Below are positions 46,766 to 57,332 of a stretch of DNA of 64,000 nucleotides, in pieces. The stretch is from Zanthoxylum bungeanum (Eukaryota; Streptophyta; Magnoliopsida; Sapindales; Rutaceae): NCBI GenBank assembly GCA_019454045.1, contig SKCR01007778.1, positions 186,001-250,000 on the forward strand, in the 5' to 3' direction. A program made the position numbers and the translations under genes. The notes under the pieces are model-generated. The model had not been told where the DNA came from, searched no databases, and worked only from the letters and a program-made list of their open reading frames with translations. Positions within the stretch are counted from its first letter, which is position 1; each line of letters begins with the position of its first letter.

Positions 46766-47025
46766 CATTCGGGTAGTCATGTCTAGCTGACGATATTAAA
46801 CTTAGCGCTAGAATGGAGGCAACTCATTCAATTTGTGTATATATTAAGATTTGGTGTGCTTTATTTTTGTCTGTTTAATTTTTATAGGTTACGTCACAAA
46901 AAGGATGGAAGATGTTCTCACAAATCTACACAAGTAATTTCATTTTCTCCCTCAAAACTCTCTGATGAAAGTCTACAAAGCTCGTATGGAATGAATGAGA
47001 CTTCTGATGATCAAAGGTATTCCTA
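46766..47025 (+). other. Athila-like region after pol
   Basis: Non-coding or badly decayed stretch between pol and the cargo ORF. The frame 46,835-47,026 has no recognisable domain. Confidence 0.4.
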
Positions 47026-47663
47026 ATGACATTCGTTGGATTATTGAAGCACGAGTCCGATTGGTACGTGAGTCCTTTTGACTCTTTTGTTTCATATATG
47101 CCTGGTTTAGGAAAAATCACCTATGCTAAGAGAAGTAGAGCTAAAAGATTAGATGTTTGTTATAAATGTGCACGCATAACATGTAATACTATAATACTTC
47201 CTTATCCAAAAAAAATAACATGTAATACTTGTTGTCGTTCTTTAGGAATGGTGTCTGATAACCACAAAGATAAAATTAAATTCATTAGGGATGGTAGGGG
47301 TGTTCCGACCCGGTCGGGTTCATTAAAAAATTTGTAAAATTTTGACCCGACCCGAAATTTTCGGGTTGGGCAACGGGTTTGATTCCCTTGACCCGACCCG
47401 ACCTGACCCTATATAAATTTTAATAATTTTTTTAAAATTTTATTATTTTTCTAAAATATTTATTAATTTTCTAAAATATTTATTATTATTTTTAAACTAA
47501 TCATTAGTCTGTAGAGTTTTATCCAGCTTTTAGGACTTGTTGACGTTTTTGTATCAAAATATGACCTTTTTTTTTTGCATTTATCCTGCAGTGTTTCATT
47601 CTGTTGGATAGTGTCTCATAGTAATAATAATTTTCACACTCATATTAATACTTTCTATGTTTG

Positions 47664-47942
47664 CAATCTTCATAAACAAGTCAGTGAGCTTCAGGCTTAG
47701 TTACCTAAGGCACAGGCCGAGCTTGTCACCATGCAAAGCCAACAAGGCAATTATTAGCTCCGATTTGCATGGAAATGGCACAATCTCAAGAACAGGTATT
47801 GCATCAGCAGCAGCAGCAACAACAACAGTTCATTGACACAAGTTGTTTTTTGGACGAAAATACCCTTGGCTCAAATTTGGAACATGATCAAGAGAAATTA
47901 AAGCAACAGAGAGTTGAAATTTTAACCTTTAAGAAATTATAA
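47664..47942 (+). pseudogene. Captured LBD (LOB-domain) gene fragment
   Basis: Reads NLHKQVSELQA, stop, then KAQAELVTMQSQQGN, then in the next frame LAPICMEMAQSQEQVLHQ followed by a Gln run and FIDTSCFLDENTLGSNLEHD. The first part is the coiled coil that ends the LOB domain, and the CMEM...QQQ tail is seen in LBD1/LBD11-type proteins. The N-terminal zinc finger (CX2CX6CX3C) is absent. One stop (CAG to TAG type) and one frameshift show it is not functional. It starts at the position where the second exon of an LBD gene would be. Confidence 0.72.
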
Positions 47943-48080
47943 AGATTACATAAAGCTAAACATACTTAATTAGAAAGGTTTCTGATTAATTAAAGTAATT
48001 AATTTGCTTCCATAGATGTGGGTGTTATATGTGCTTTAATTTTCATTAGTGATCATGTAGAAATTTTCGTTTGATTTCAC

Positions 48081-48173
48081 ACTCATATGGAGAATACTTA
48101 TGTATGCATTAGTGACTTGGCTAAGAAGTTTGGTAATAAATTACTGGCTGATGAAGCTATTTCATTCTATGGG
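48081..48173 (+). pseudogene. Captured PP2C phosphatase exon fragment
   Basis: Encodes MENTYVCISDLAKKFGNKLL then ADEAISFYG, followed directly by a splice donor GTAAGT. In plant clade PP2C phosphatases the equivalent segment is SMEDTHVC...DLAKKFG...SFYG followed by VFDGHGG in the next exon. The metal-binding DGHGG exon is not present. ATG here is the internal Met of SMED, not a start. It probably came with part of the flanking intron. Confidence 0.72.
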
Positions 48174-48681
48174 GTAAGTTCTTATCCAATTACACTGTTT
48201 GTTTGCTGAGTTGAATTGTAAATTATTTGTTCCAACTCTTCAAAAAAAAAAATTCACTTTTATAAATATATGTTGCTCCACTCATTTGTTGAATTCTATT
48301 ATGTTGGGATATAAAATAACTAATATTTACATTTCAAAATAATTAATTCAAAAAAAAAATTTAAATGACCCGACCCGACCCGAACCCGATCGGGTTCCAC
48401 TTTCCAACGACCCGATCGGGTCTAACAAAATTTTAAAAAACCCGACCCGACCCGACCCGTGAACACCCCTAAGGGATGGCATGAATAAGGAGTCTTTAGA
48501 TGACATATCATTAACTCTTGAGATGCATCCCAGTGGATATCTGTATCACACAATTCGCATGTTACATACAAAGTTTCGAAAAGAAAGACAACAATTAAGT
48601 CTCGGGAATCTGACTTTAAAAGACATTGTTTGCCAATTTATAAGAAAATTGGATGGGAAACTTGTCCCTGACGCATAGATG

Positions 48682-48941
48682 TCAATCAGGTTGTTACATC
48701 TTGTAAATATTATTATGTCTTTGTCTTTAACTAATAATTGTGATTTGTTTTATTATTTTCTTTTATTTTCTCTGACAAGATCCAGACCTTTTTGAATTTT
48801 ACGATTTATTTTAGTGTTTAACTAATAATTTTCATTTGGCAGGTACTAGTGCTATTATTACACCTTTTTTAGGTTTTATAAATTCAGCTTATCATTGCAC
48901 TCTTGAAAATATCCAGATTTGAGAAAGAAATTAAAAAAAAA
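48682..48941 (+). other. Non-coding spacer before the LOG relic
   Basis: AT-rich DNA without a recognised feature. An A-run (AAAAAAAAAATGG) directly precedes the LOG start. Confidence 0.4.
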
Positions 48942-49550
48942 ATGGAAGCAACTTCAAGAAGACGAGTTGTTAATATCTGTGTGTTTTGCGGCACTAGTGT
49001 TGGTTCTAAATTAGAGTTCGTTTAGGCAGCACAAAAATTGGGTAGAGTCATAACTGAGAAGAATATGCACCTAGTATATGACGGTAGCAATCTTGGACTA
49101 ATGGGGTACATTTCAAGGGCTGTATAGGAATGAGGTAGTCAAGTTTTGGGAATCATCCCAAAACCTTTGGTAGAGGAGAATCTGATAGGACCATCAAACG
49201 GAGAGGAATGCATCGTGCTAGGTATGTCTGAATGACTGGTTGAAATGATTATCTGTGTTGATGCTTTTATTGCTTTGTTAGGTGGCTTAGGCACAATGAA
49301 GGAAATCTTTACAGTGCTATCTTGGGCAAACTTGAACATACACCAGAAACCAATTGGAATGTTTAACATTGATGGACTTTATGACTTTCTTTGTGTGTTT
49401 CTTGATGATGCCCGAATGAATAGGTTTATGTCAAACCCTGTAAAAGATATACTCTTCACTACCAGAACTGCCAATGATTTAATTGACCAAATCTTACCAT
49501 TTGAATCAAAAATTGACCTTATCCTTTCCAAGATAAACTGGCCCCGATAA
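48942..49550 (+). pseudogene. LOG: Intronless LOG-like pseudogene (cytokinin riboside 5'-monophosphate phosphoribohydrolase)
   Basis: LOG enzymes release active cytokinin bases from their nucleotides in the cytosol. Here 203 codons in one frame match the family end to end: RRVVNICVFCGTSVGSKLEF, LVYDGSNLGLMGYISRAV, QVLGIIPKPLVEENLIG, DAFIALLGGLGTMKEIFTVL, LNIHQKPIGMFNIDGLYDFL. Family length is about 210-225. Four in-frame stops (near 49,024, 49,126, 49,132 and 49,234) disable it. The catalytic PGGxGTxxE motif has lost its Pro, and the MHxRK motif is destroyed (MSE, stop, LVE). Plant LOG genes have several introns; none are here, so it is a cDNA-derived copy. It lies inside the 3' region of the Athila-like element. 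Confidence 0.85.
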
Positions 49551-50846
49551 TGATCGTGGTAAGAAGCGTCGGATAAATCTGGATGTTAACCTTAATTTTA
49601 TTTTTAGATATAGAGTTTTAGCTAACCAGGTACTGTCTTCTAAACTCTTTTTCTACTTTTTATATATTGGAGACAATGTCTCAATTAGGTTTGGGGGAGG
49701 AGAATAGTTGATTAGTATTTTATTTTTATTTTTAGTTGTTTTTTTTTTGCTTTGTTTTTGTCAAAAATTTTCCCAAAATTCAAAATTCAAAAAAAAATTT
49801 AAAAATTTAAAATTTTTTTTTTGTTTTATGTTTTTAACTTGACTAATTAGGTGAAATTGGTGTGAGATAGCTGAGTAATGAATTTCCACTCCTAAGACGA
49901 ATCTCAACCTATTTCGTAACAAGTTAATTTTTATTTATTTCCTTTTGCATAATTAATTTGAGAATTCTCCATAATACTGACTAAATTGGATCTTCTTATG
50001 CTCAGTTGAGAAACATTATCAACATGCATGGTAACATACGGCCATGAGTTGTAATTGAAAAGTTTGTAATATTCAGTGCTATAGTTTAATTGGAGGAAGC
50101 ATCTAAAAAAAATGATGAAATAAAAAAAAAATCTTAGATCCAAATAATTAAGTCCGTATGAGTGTTTTAACACCTAGTGCCCTAAAGCCAACTGGCTTGG
50201 GAGTCACTGGCCCAAAGCTCGTTACACATGGATTGAAGATGTTATATAAAAAAAAGGTATATGAAATCTGAGTAATTAAGTCTGTAAGGGTGTCTTAACA
50301 CCTAGTGCCCTAAAGCCAATTGGTTTGGGAGTCACTGGCCCAAAGCTCGCTACATGGATTGAAGATGTTGTCACTAAAAAAAATCCATTGCTAAAAAATT
50401 TGTGAATTCTGAGATAACTTTAGGACAAAAATATTACTATATTTTCAACTACACTTATGAATATTGTGGGCACAATGATTTGATTAATACCTTGTTGGTT
50501 GTGTATATGGAGAATGGTAAAAATAATGGGAGAATTTACTTATTTGATAATTTAGAAAGAAAGAAAACAACTATTAACTTGGATAAGAGTTACAATTGTT
50601 TAGTCACTAGTTTGATATTTTTGCTTTTGTATGCATTTGACTTTTGTGGGTATCGTCATTGTAAGCCCTCACGATACTACAACTCGTCCACTAGGGACAC
50701 GTAGAGGTTTAAAGGCTTGTTTCATACGCTAAATGCAAATGTGATCCCTACGAAAGTGACTTACTTTAATTTTATTTTAAAATTATTTATTGTATTGTAT
50801 TTTATTATTTTTCTTGAAGACTAGCAAAATGTTATGTTTGTGGGTG
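49551..50846 (+). other. Athila-like 3' untranslated region
   Basis: Contains GGAGACAATGTCTCAATTAG followed by GTTTGGGGGAGG (49,689 on), the long-noncoding landmark after pol in Athila-type elements, then A/T-rich runs (49,740-49,830). A 128-bp tandem duplication is at 50,145-50,372. Near 50,660-50,770 is a conserved-looking stretch (AGCCCTCACGATACTACAAC, GAGGTTTAAAGGCTTGTTTC). The frame 50,402-50,704 has no known domain. Confidence 0.6.
50145..50372 (+). repeat. 128-bp tandem duplication
   Basis: Two copies of a unit with TAACACCTAGTGCCCTAAAG and GGGAGTCACTGGCCCAAAGC, offset 128 bp, with scattered differences. Confidence 0.85.
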
Positions 50847-52507
50847 TGATAAGTAGTAAATATATGAGTATTTATCGTCTCTTTTACTTGATATTTTATT
50901 TAGTTTCTCGAGTATTGTGAATATTTTTATGTGTTTTGTGTTATTTTACAGATAAATAAAGTTTCGGAACTCATTGGAATTGAATCGGAGCTAAAATGGT
51001 GAAATTTAGATAAAAAAAAGGCAAATTGGGAAATTTCTGCTCACGCATCACGATGCGCAACATCCTTTCGATGCGACGCGCCACAATTATGCAGTCTGTC
51101 AAGATGCATCATCATTGATGTCATCACTGTAGCCCGCGACGACGACAGCCACGCATCATCATTTCGTCGAATCAACGACACGTCACAACATGCAAGTGTT
51201 GTGTCGCGACGCGCAGGGTAGAATTTTACCTATAAATTGAAGCTGAAATTAGAAGGAAAATTCATACATTTTTCTATGGATTTCCTTAAGAATACTAAGA
51301 AGATTGTATCTTGTTTATTTATTTACAGCTTTGTTGTATTTAATTTTATTTTATGCAATAATTATTTCTTTATTTTACTTTTCAGTATGAGGATGTAACT
51401 TCCCTCTGCTGGGGTGAAGGGTAAAGCTCTTAATCTCCCTTAATTATAATATATAAACTATTTTAAAACTTGACTTAATGGGATACCGCCTTCATGGTTG
51501 GTTGGACTTAATTAAATTGATTTTAACCTGACTAAATTGGATACCGCCTTTATGGTCGGTTGGAATTAATCATAAATCTCACTTAAGCAGGATACCGCCG
51601 ATATGATCGATTGGTAATGTCATGCAAAGTTTATATATTATAATTAGAGAGATATCTAAATTAGAAGTAATAAAAGTGGATCCTCTAACCGTAGCATTTT
51701 CTATATTGTTAATTTATCTTTTTAATTTCCAGTTTTACTTTATGTCATTTACTTTATTTATGTCTTTAATATTCCTAGATATGTGTGGTAACTAAACCTT
51801 TTATCTAGGTTGTGATGAATTCCAATATCACTGTTTTATAAGTGGTTATTTTATGACTTTGGTAATATAAAGGTTTATTTATTGAGTCTTAAGCTTAATG
51901 CTTCTTATTAACTGGACATTAATAATTTGATTTGATAAACTTAAAATAAACTTGACGAAGAAATTTTAGGTTTCAGCCTTAGACTCAATAGCTCACGATC
52001 TCATTTTAGGGCATGGTGACCCTTAGGTAGATTTCCTTCTAGGATAGACATGTACCTGTCGAGCGGGGGTAGCCACAATTGGAACTTAATCTTAATGAAT
52101 TCAGGTAATTTGGTTAACATAAACATATGATTAATTGGATTACTTTGGGTGTTTGCATCTAACCATCGATAGAGGCTTTTGCATAATTTCATATTCCAGG
52201 TTAATAAACCGATACATTGCACAAACATGAGATAATCACTTCATCTTTAAAAGATATTGGAATGATTCACAACCCTAGATAGTTTCGTAATATTGAATTT
52301 TCCTTTAATTTACTTTCACACTGTTTTATTTACTTGTTTTTAAAACAAAAATCACCATCCAAACAACAATCAATCTATTAGATACTCGTAAGCATTTAAC
52401 GTCATAATTAATAGCTAAGGTATTAAGTCCTCATGAGATCGATACATTTATTACTACTTAAGCGATATGTGCGCTTGCGTTACGTGTGTGTTTACCATCG
52501 ATCAACA
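50847..52507 (+). mobile_element. Probable 3' LTR of Athila-like element
   Basis: Starts TGATAAGTAGTAAATATATG and ends near ACCATCGATCAACA. It contains a long CpG-rich stretch (51,040-51,230), three GGATACCGCC repeats (51,480-51,610), and near its end CGATATGTGCGCTTGCGTTACG, common near the ends of such LTRs. There is no second copy in the window, so boundaries and the TG...CA ends are inferred. No gene seen. Confidence 0.6.
51480..51620 (+). repeat. ~60-bp direct repeats with GGATACCGCC
   Basis: Three imperfect units, each with GGATACCGCC, TATGRTCGRTTGG and a run of TTAATTAAATTGA-like sequence, about 57 bp apart. Confidence 0.75.
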
Positions 52508-53095
52508 TTCACTCATTTTATTAATGAAATATTTGTTTAAATAATACAATAGAAATCCTAATTGTTATATGTTAAAAAATAAAAAATAACCTTAGCTAAT
52601 AATCCTCTACGTTAATGACCCATAAATAAATAATAACTAATGATAATAATAATTAAAATCACGTGGGTGATTTTTAGCACACAAAGAGGCAACATCAGAC
52701 TGACTATCAACATTGGCAACTATGGCTACCTCAGACCCAAATGTAGCAGGTCCTTGCAAGGCGTCATGGGCATTTGGATGACCATTAAAAGAACCAGCTT
52801 CATGCATGGGGTGATGTATGGAGTGGTGACCATTCGTCTCGCTTAGCTCATTAACAACTACAACATGGTCTCTCTGAAAGCCACCATCGTCCTTAAATTA
52901 TTCTTTCTTTCTTGGTTACACGAAACATATCAAGATATGATTATGAATATTTTGCTATGACTGACTCAAACATATACAAGCAAGTGATGAAAACTAAGCA
53001 AATGAATTGACGAAAACAGACCCATGCATGCAATGATCCGACCAAATAAGTAGGCTAATGTAACGCATGCACAATAATAAAAACAAAACTTCTTG

Positions 53096-53097
<2 letters not shown>

Positions 53098-53175
<78 letters not shown>
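53098..53175. repeat. (AAT)n microsatellite
   Basis: About 25 uninterrupted AAT units, followed by a CATG(CATG)n stretch. The minus-strand poly-Ile and poly-Leu frames (53,270-52,966) are artefacts of this repeat. Confidence 0.97.
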
Positions 53176-53180
<5 letters not shown>

Positions 53181-53717
53181 CATGCATGCATGCATGCAAA
53201 AATCAAAGCTAACTAAGACAGTCACTGATACAAAAATCAAGCATGCAAAAATTGAAAAGAGAGGAAGCATGCAAAAAAATGAAAACTAACCAAGAATTTA
53301 TGTGTTTTGTTTTTCAAGAAAACAAGCCTCGGAGTATAGATCCAAACCTTCAAGGAAGAAGTCTAATAATCTATTCAAATCCATCAGAAGGTTGATCAAA
53401 ATAGGGTCTAATATTTTTGGGCGAAAGGTGGTTTCACATTAGTTGTCTTGGCTAACAATTCTGATGACCCTGAAGAATTAATAGTGTTGACGTGCTCGAG
53501 GGTGGCTTTCAGAGGGACCAGGTTGTATTGGTTAATGAGCTTAGGGAGACGAATGGTCACCACTCCATATGTCACTCCATGCGTAAAGTTGATTCTTTTA
53601 ATGGTTATCCAAATGCCCATGACGCCTTGCAAGGGCCTGCTACACTTAGGCCTGAGGTAGCCATCGCTGGCAATGTTGATAGTGGGCTTGTTGTTGCTTC
53701 TTTATGTGCTAACCATC

Positions 53718-55598
53718 TGTTAATGTTCTTAGAACATGCCAAGAATCTAATAAGCAAGAAAAAGTGTTCATAAAATTCATTATAGTTGCGGAATTACTTA
53801 CATTGAATGGATTTGAGCTTTTAAAATTTTGAATGAAGATCTCAAAGTTCCTTCATTTGTGTTGATTCAAGCTTTGAGTTGGTTTCCCTATCACCTTAGT
53901 TGATTTCATGAAGTGCTAGCTTTGTTGATTTTGCAACAAAATCAAAGAGAGGGAGTAAGGAGGCTCACGCCCATATCATGTGTATTAGGGTTTTCTTTTG
54001 TTCCAAGTGTTGTGTTAGAAGTGAGAGAGTTAGGTTTGGTAAAGGGTTTTACCCTTTTTACCCAAACTTGGTAGTTGGGTCTTGGTTTTCCAAAAACCAA
54101 AACCATGTAGTTGAAAAGCTAGTAGTTTTAGCATAAATGCCAACTACCCTCCCAACTACCACATTAAAATGGCCCCACATTTGAATTCAAAATTCGAATG
54201 TCTCTACAAATATTTGTTGCGGCTCGGATCCGTTTAATCCAATTAAACAAACTTTCATCGCTAAATAATTAAATCTAATTTAATTAAATAACGATGTCTC
54301 GTAAATATATTACGAACATCGTTTACGAATTAATTCTAAATTATTCGTTCGTTCGTATTAAAGTTCGACTTTAATTTCGTAATGAAATCCAATTCATATT
54401 ATATATCTGATATATTAATTTTAGCCCATACGAATAAATTAAATAGAAAAAAAATCAATTTAACTATTAAATTTATTTTACCGATTAATTCCAAATTTAT
54501 CACGTTCTCTCTCTTCCGAACACATTTAATCCCAGATTAATAAAGCATCAATTAATCCCAGATTAATTTTCTCTTTCTTAATTAATCTCAGATTAATTCT
54601 AGTTTAAATCAACTGTCATCGGTGAATCTTTGGGAAGCTACCCAAGAGATCCATGGATATGTTGGCAGTAAATACGGTCATCGGATTATCCGAATACGTG
54701 CGTACCTCGTACCACGTGCTTACCGATTTACAAGACATGATTGGCTTCTAGCAAAGCGTTGTGCCTACCCAATTCTCCAGAAATATTCTTACTGGAATAT
54801 ATAATCTATGTCAGGCGTAGTATACGTAGTATTGCGTATTGCGATCCAGTATCGGGTGTCACGTGCTAGGCCTGAGGCTGAAATGTGTCTGCCCCGTACG
54901 GAGCACATGTCGGATGTCTGGTAACTAGTCTCTTTAATCGGATAAACATGACATAGTCATATTATCCCGATGACTATAGTACTTAAGAGTACTAGTTCCG
55001 TATCCTACGTGACATCATCTCCACTATGACTGGAGTGATACTTCCGTCTTGACATCACACCCAATACACTACGATTCTCAATATACCCAGCAGAGGCGTA
55101 CACAGAACCGGTTAAAGCCCTGGACGACCAAAACCAAAGCATATTGATTGTCACAAGTATTAACGGTGCAAGTCTCAGGTTAAGACCAAATACACCTACC
55201 CTGACTTTGGACTTCCATAGACACGTAGTCATACTACCAATGGAATTCCGATGGGTCAATCCAGACACTTGCATGAGTATCCAATACCCAAATACATGAG
55301 AACTATGCTATTGTGCCCTCACAACGCGCACAAGTGTAATACTAGTCTTTTACACATTATTGATGTCCAATCTCGATAATACTCTGACTATGGATATTTA
55401 ATGATTAATCATTTGAGGACTGATATTGTCTCATATCATCTCAATACAGGAACTAATCATAAGGACCTCCTATCATTTATAATCTAGGTGATCTAATCAC
55501 AATGATAAGAGTGCAATCTCCTTGTCACATAGTTAATTTGTACAACAACACCATGATCTGTATAAATAGTGACGCTATGGGGTCATAATTGTCCAACA
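53718..55598 (-). mobile_element. Solo LTR, Copia-like
   Basis: 1,881 bp with ends TGTTAATG and TCCAACA on the plus strand, i.e. TGTTGGACAATTATGACCCC at the start when read on the minus strand, which is the usual look of a Copia-type LTR start. Flanks CCATC (53,713-53,717) and CAATC (55,599-55,603) are a 5-bp duplication with one mismatch. The other arm of the surrounding foldback shows the empty site, which fixes the boundaries. No coding sequence; the frames 54,622-54,804 and 55,005-55,274 have no known domain. Confidence 0.75.
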
Positions 55599-55741
55599 CA
55601 ATCACCCACACAATTTTAATTATTATTGCCATTAGTTATTATTTATTTATGGATCATTAACGTGAAGGGTTATTAGTTATGGTTTTTTTTTAAACATATT
55701 ACAATTAGGGTTTACATTGTACTGTTTAAACAAGCATTTTA

Positions 55742-56227
55742 TTAATAAAATGAGTGAATGTTTTTCATCTCAGCTTCCTTATGGTCAAACTTTGGACCAA
55801 AATAGTTGTGAGAGACCATGGTTCTCATGTCTCTATCTAGCTGAGCAATCTGAGCCACCGTTTCTTCATACATGCGTTGTAGCGTATTGGCTAGCGAATC
55901 CACCTTTGTCTCTGTCCTCTGAACATGTTGAACAACATGATCCACCTTTGTCTCAATACTGCGAAGTACAGTATTTTGAACTCTAGCATTTTGTGTGTGC
56001 CAGTTGAGCACAACTTCATGTTGTTTCGGTTCTTCCAATTGACCAGTAGGTGTGACAGTAGTTGGCTGGACATAAGGCTTAGCAACAACCTTAGTCTGAG
56101 GGTCAACGATCTTCTCGAGCGGTGGGAACTGCTCTTGATAAGAAGATGTTGAAGGCTGATACATCATGCAAGGTTGCATCTGTGGAAGAGGCTTAGGAGT
56201 CCATTTTTTCTTTGGACTACAGCTGAT
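55742..56227 (-). pseudogene. Fragment of a coiled-coil gag-like ORF of an unidentified retroelement
   Basis: The minus-strand frame starts upstream of the Met at 56,179, since SPKKKWTPKPLPQM precedes it without a stop. It reads EQFPPLEKIVDPQTKVVAKP, then a heptad-rich segment (VQNTVLRSIETKVDHVVQHV) and MYEETVAQIAQLDRDMRTMV. The style resembles gag-like proteins of plant retroelements with an FPPLE motif and coiled coil; I cannot fix the lineage. The natural reading ends near 55,760, exactly where the foldback arm begins, so the last few codons come from that arm. Confidence 0.5.
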
Positions 56228-57332
56228 GATTGAGATACGCTTTATCCCTAAAAATTAATATTGTTGTGAGGCATCTTGGTGGCGGCATGCCGTGGATGGC
56301 TAGCTAGAAGAGTGGATTCTCTTCAAAACTCATTAACGAAGGTTGTTTGTCTTTTGTGGTGTTTCAAGCAATTATATTCGGGGCTTTGTTCTTACGAGTT
56401 TCTCCTAGCCTTCAAATCTCATTTGTGCTTTCTTGGGCATTCATAACCTTTAGTTTTATGGATTCCATTCAGGGTTTGATCCCGCGGCTTGTCTTCAATT
56501 TTTAGTGGATTGTATTTCAGGGCGAACAACTTTTTTCAATATTTCTGGTTATTTCTTTTTTTTATTTCCAAACGGGTCTCATCTCTAGATAATCGCAGAC
56601 CAACTATTGTCGATCTAAACAAAAAAAAAAAAAGCTATTGTCCATTCATTATTGAACACGTGTACGGTATGGAAAAGCCCTAAATAACCACTAGGGTCAC
56701 TTAAGCATATCACAGAGTCAAACAAAACCATCATCATCAAGTGATTGATAAAAATCACCAACATACTGGCCCATCAATCCCTTTCTTTCTTTCACAATTT
56801 TGCAGTGTATGCATTATTTTAAGCAATAAACATCAGTATAGACAAATTTGCTTCTGCACTTTTTTGGATGGGACGGTGGGCCACGGGGCTCTGCAAATTC
56901 AAACAAGAACCGTCCATTTGGATTAGGTATTCATGATATGATGATTTTCTGTAAAAAATCTTGATGTTTGCAGTAGTACATTTCATGATTGATGATCTAC
57001 TTGTTTGGGCATGGCCACTTGGGCCACTTGATTCAATTAACAAATGAAATTGAAATACCATTTTCTAACTCAAGACAAAATAATTCAACAAATCAATTTT
57101 TATTATTATATACAACTTTATTATTATAACACCAGAATCTGATGTTATATTAAATTGGCTATTTCATAATGGTATATTACAATTTAAATTTTTGTTATAC
57201 TTCTTTATTTATTCCGTTACATATCTCAAATTTAGTTTTGTTTTTGTTTTTCTTTTTTTAAGCGTGTGGCTCTTGATGTCTATCGTTGTTTTGTTTGTTG
57301 TTAAGATAATTTGACAAAAAATACCTTGCGTT
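56228..57332. other. Intergenic, no gene recognised
   Basis: AT-rich DNA with short chance frames only. One stretch around 56,270-56,600 looks like decayed coding sequence (FGALFLRVSPSLQISF in one frame) without a recognisable domain. Confidence 0.5.

Larger units (their letters stand above)
47295..48471. mobile_element. hAT-like element carrying captured host gene fragments (Pack-type)
   Basis: Ends TAGGGGTGTTC and GAACACCCCTA are a perfect 11-bp inverted repeat flanked by AGGGATGG at 47,287-47,294 and 48,472-48,479. Subterminal DNA is dense in CCCGACCCGACCCG and TCGGGTCGGG words on both sides. Its 1,177 bp carry no transposase. Instead the interior has a fragment like an LBD transcription factor (47,664-47,942) and one like a PP2C phosphatase exon with its splice donor (about 48,081-48,173). 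Confidence 0.9.
47026..48681 (+). pseudogene. Unrecognised Cys-rich ORF, split by a hAT-like element
   Basis: The frame 47,026-47,294 is interrupted by the element 47,295-48,471 plus one target duplication. It continues in frame at 48,480-48,681, giving about 155 residues and a stop. That restored frame supports both the ORF and the insertion boundaries. The first part contains a zinc-ribbon-like cysteine pattern (DVCYKCARITC, then ITCNTCCRSLG); the second part is charged (MLHTKFRKERQQLSLGNLTL). It sits between Athila integrase and the LOG relic. I do not recognise the family; a second Athila ORF or a captured host fragment are both possible. Confidence 0.5.
52504..55762. mobile_element. Foldback (long inverted repeat) structure, split by a solo LTR
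   Basis: The left arm 52,504-52,895 is the reverse complement of the right arm, 53,445-53,717 plus 55,604-55,762, once a 1,881-bp insertion and its 5-bp duplication are removed. Outer ends are AACATTCACTCATTTTATTA and its complement. Arms are about 390-430 bp with visible divergence. The central spacer (52,896-53,444) has a long (AAT)n tract. Long terminal inverted repeats suggest a Mutator-like or foldback element, but I see no convincing target duplication. Each arm contains a decayed coding-like stretch (SFNGHPNAHDALQGPATFG on the minus strand of the left arm) whose family I do not recognise. Confidence 0.7.

Noticed and set aside
52966..53270. Frames with long Ile or Leu runs resembling membrane segments
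   Set aside because: Translation artefact of the (AAT)n microsatellite.
54622..55274. Possible genes within the Copia-like LTR
   Set aside because: Short frames on both strands without domains, inside a sequence bounded by LTR ends and a target duplication.
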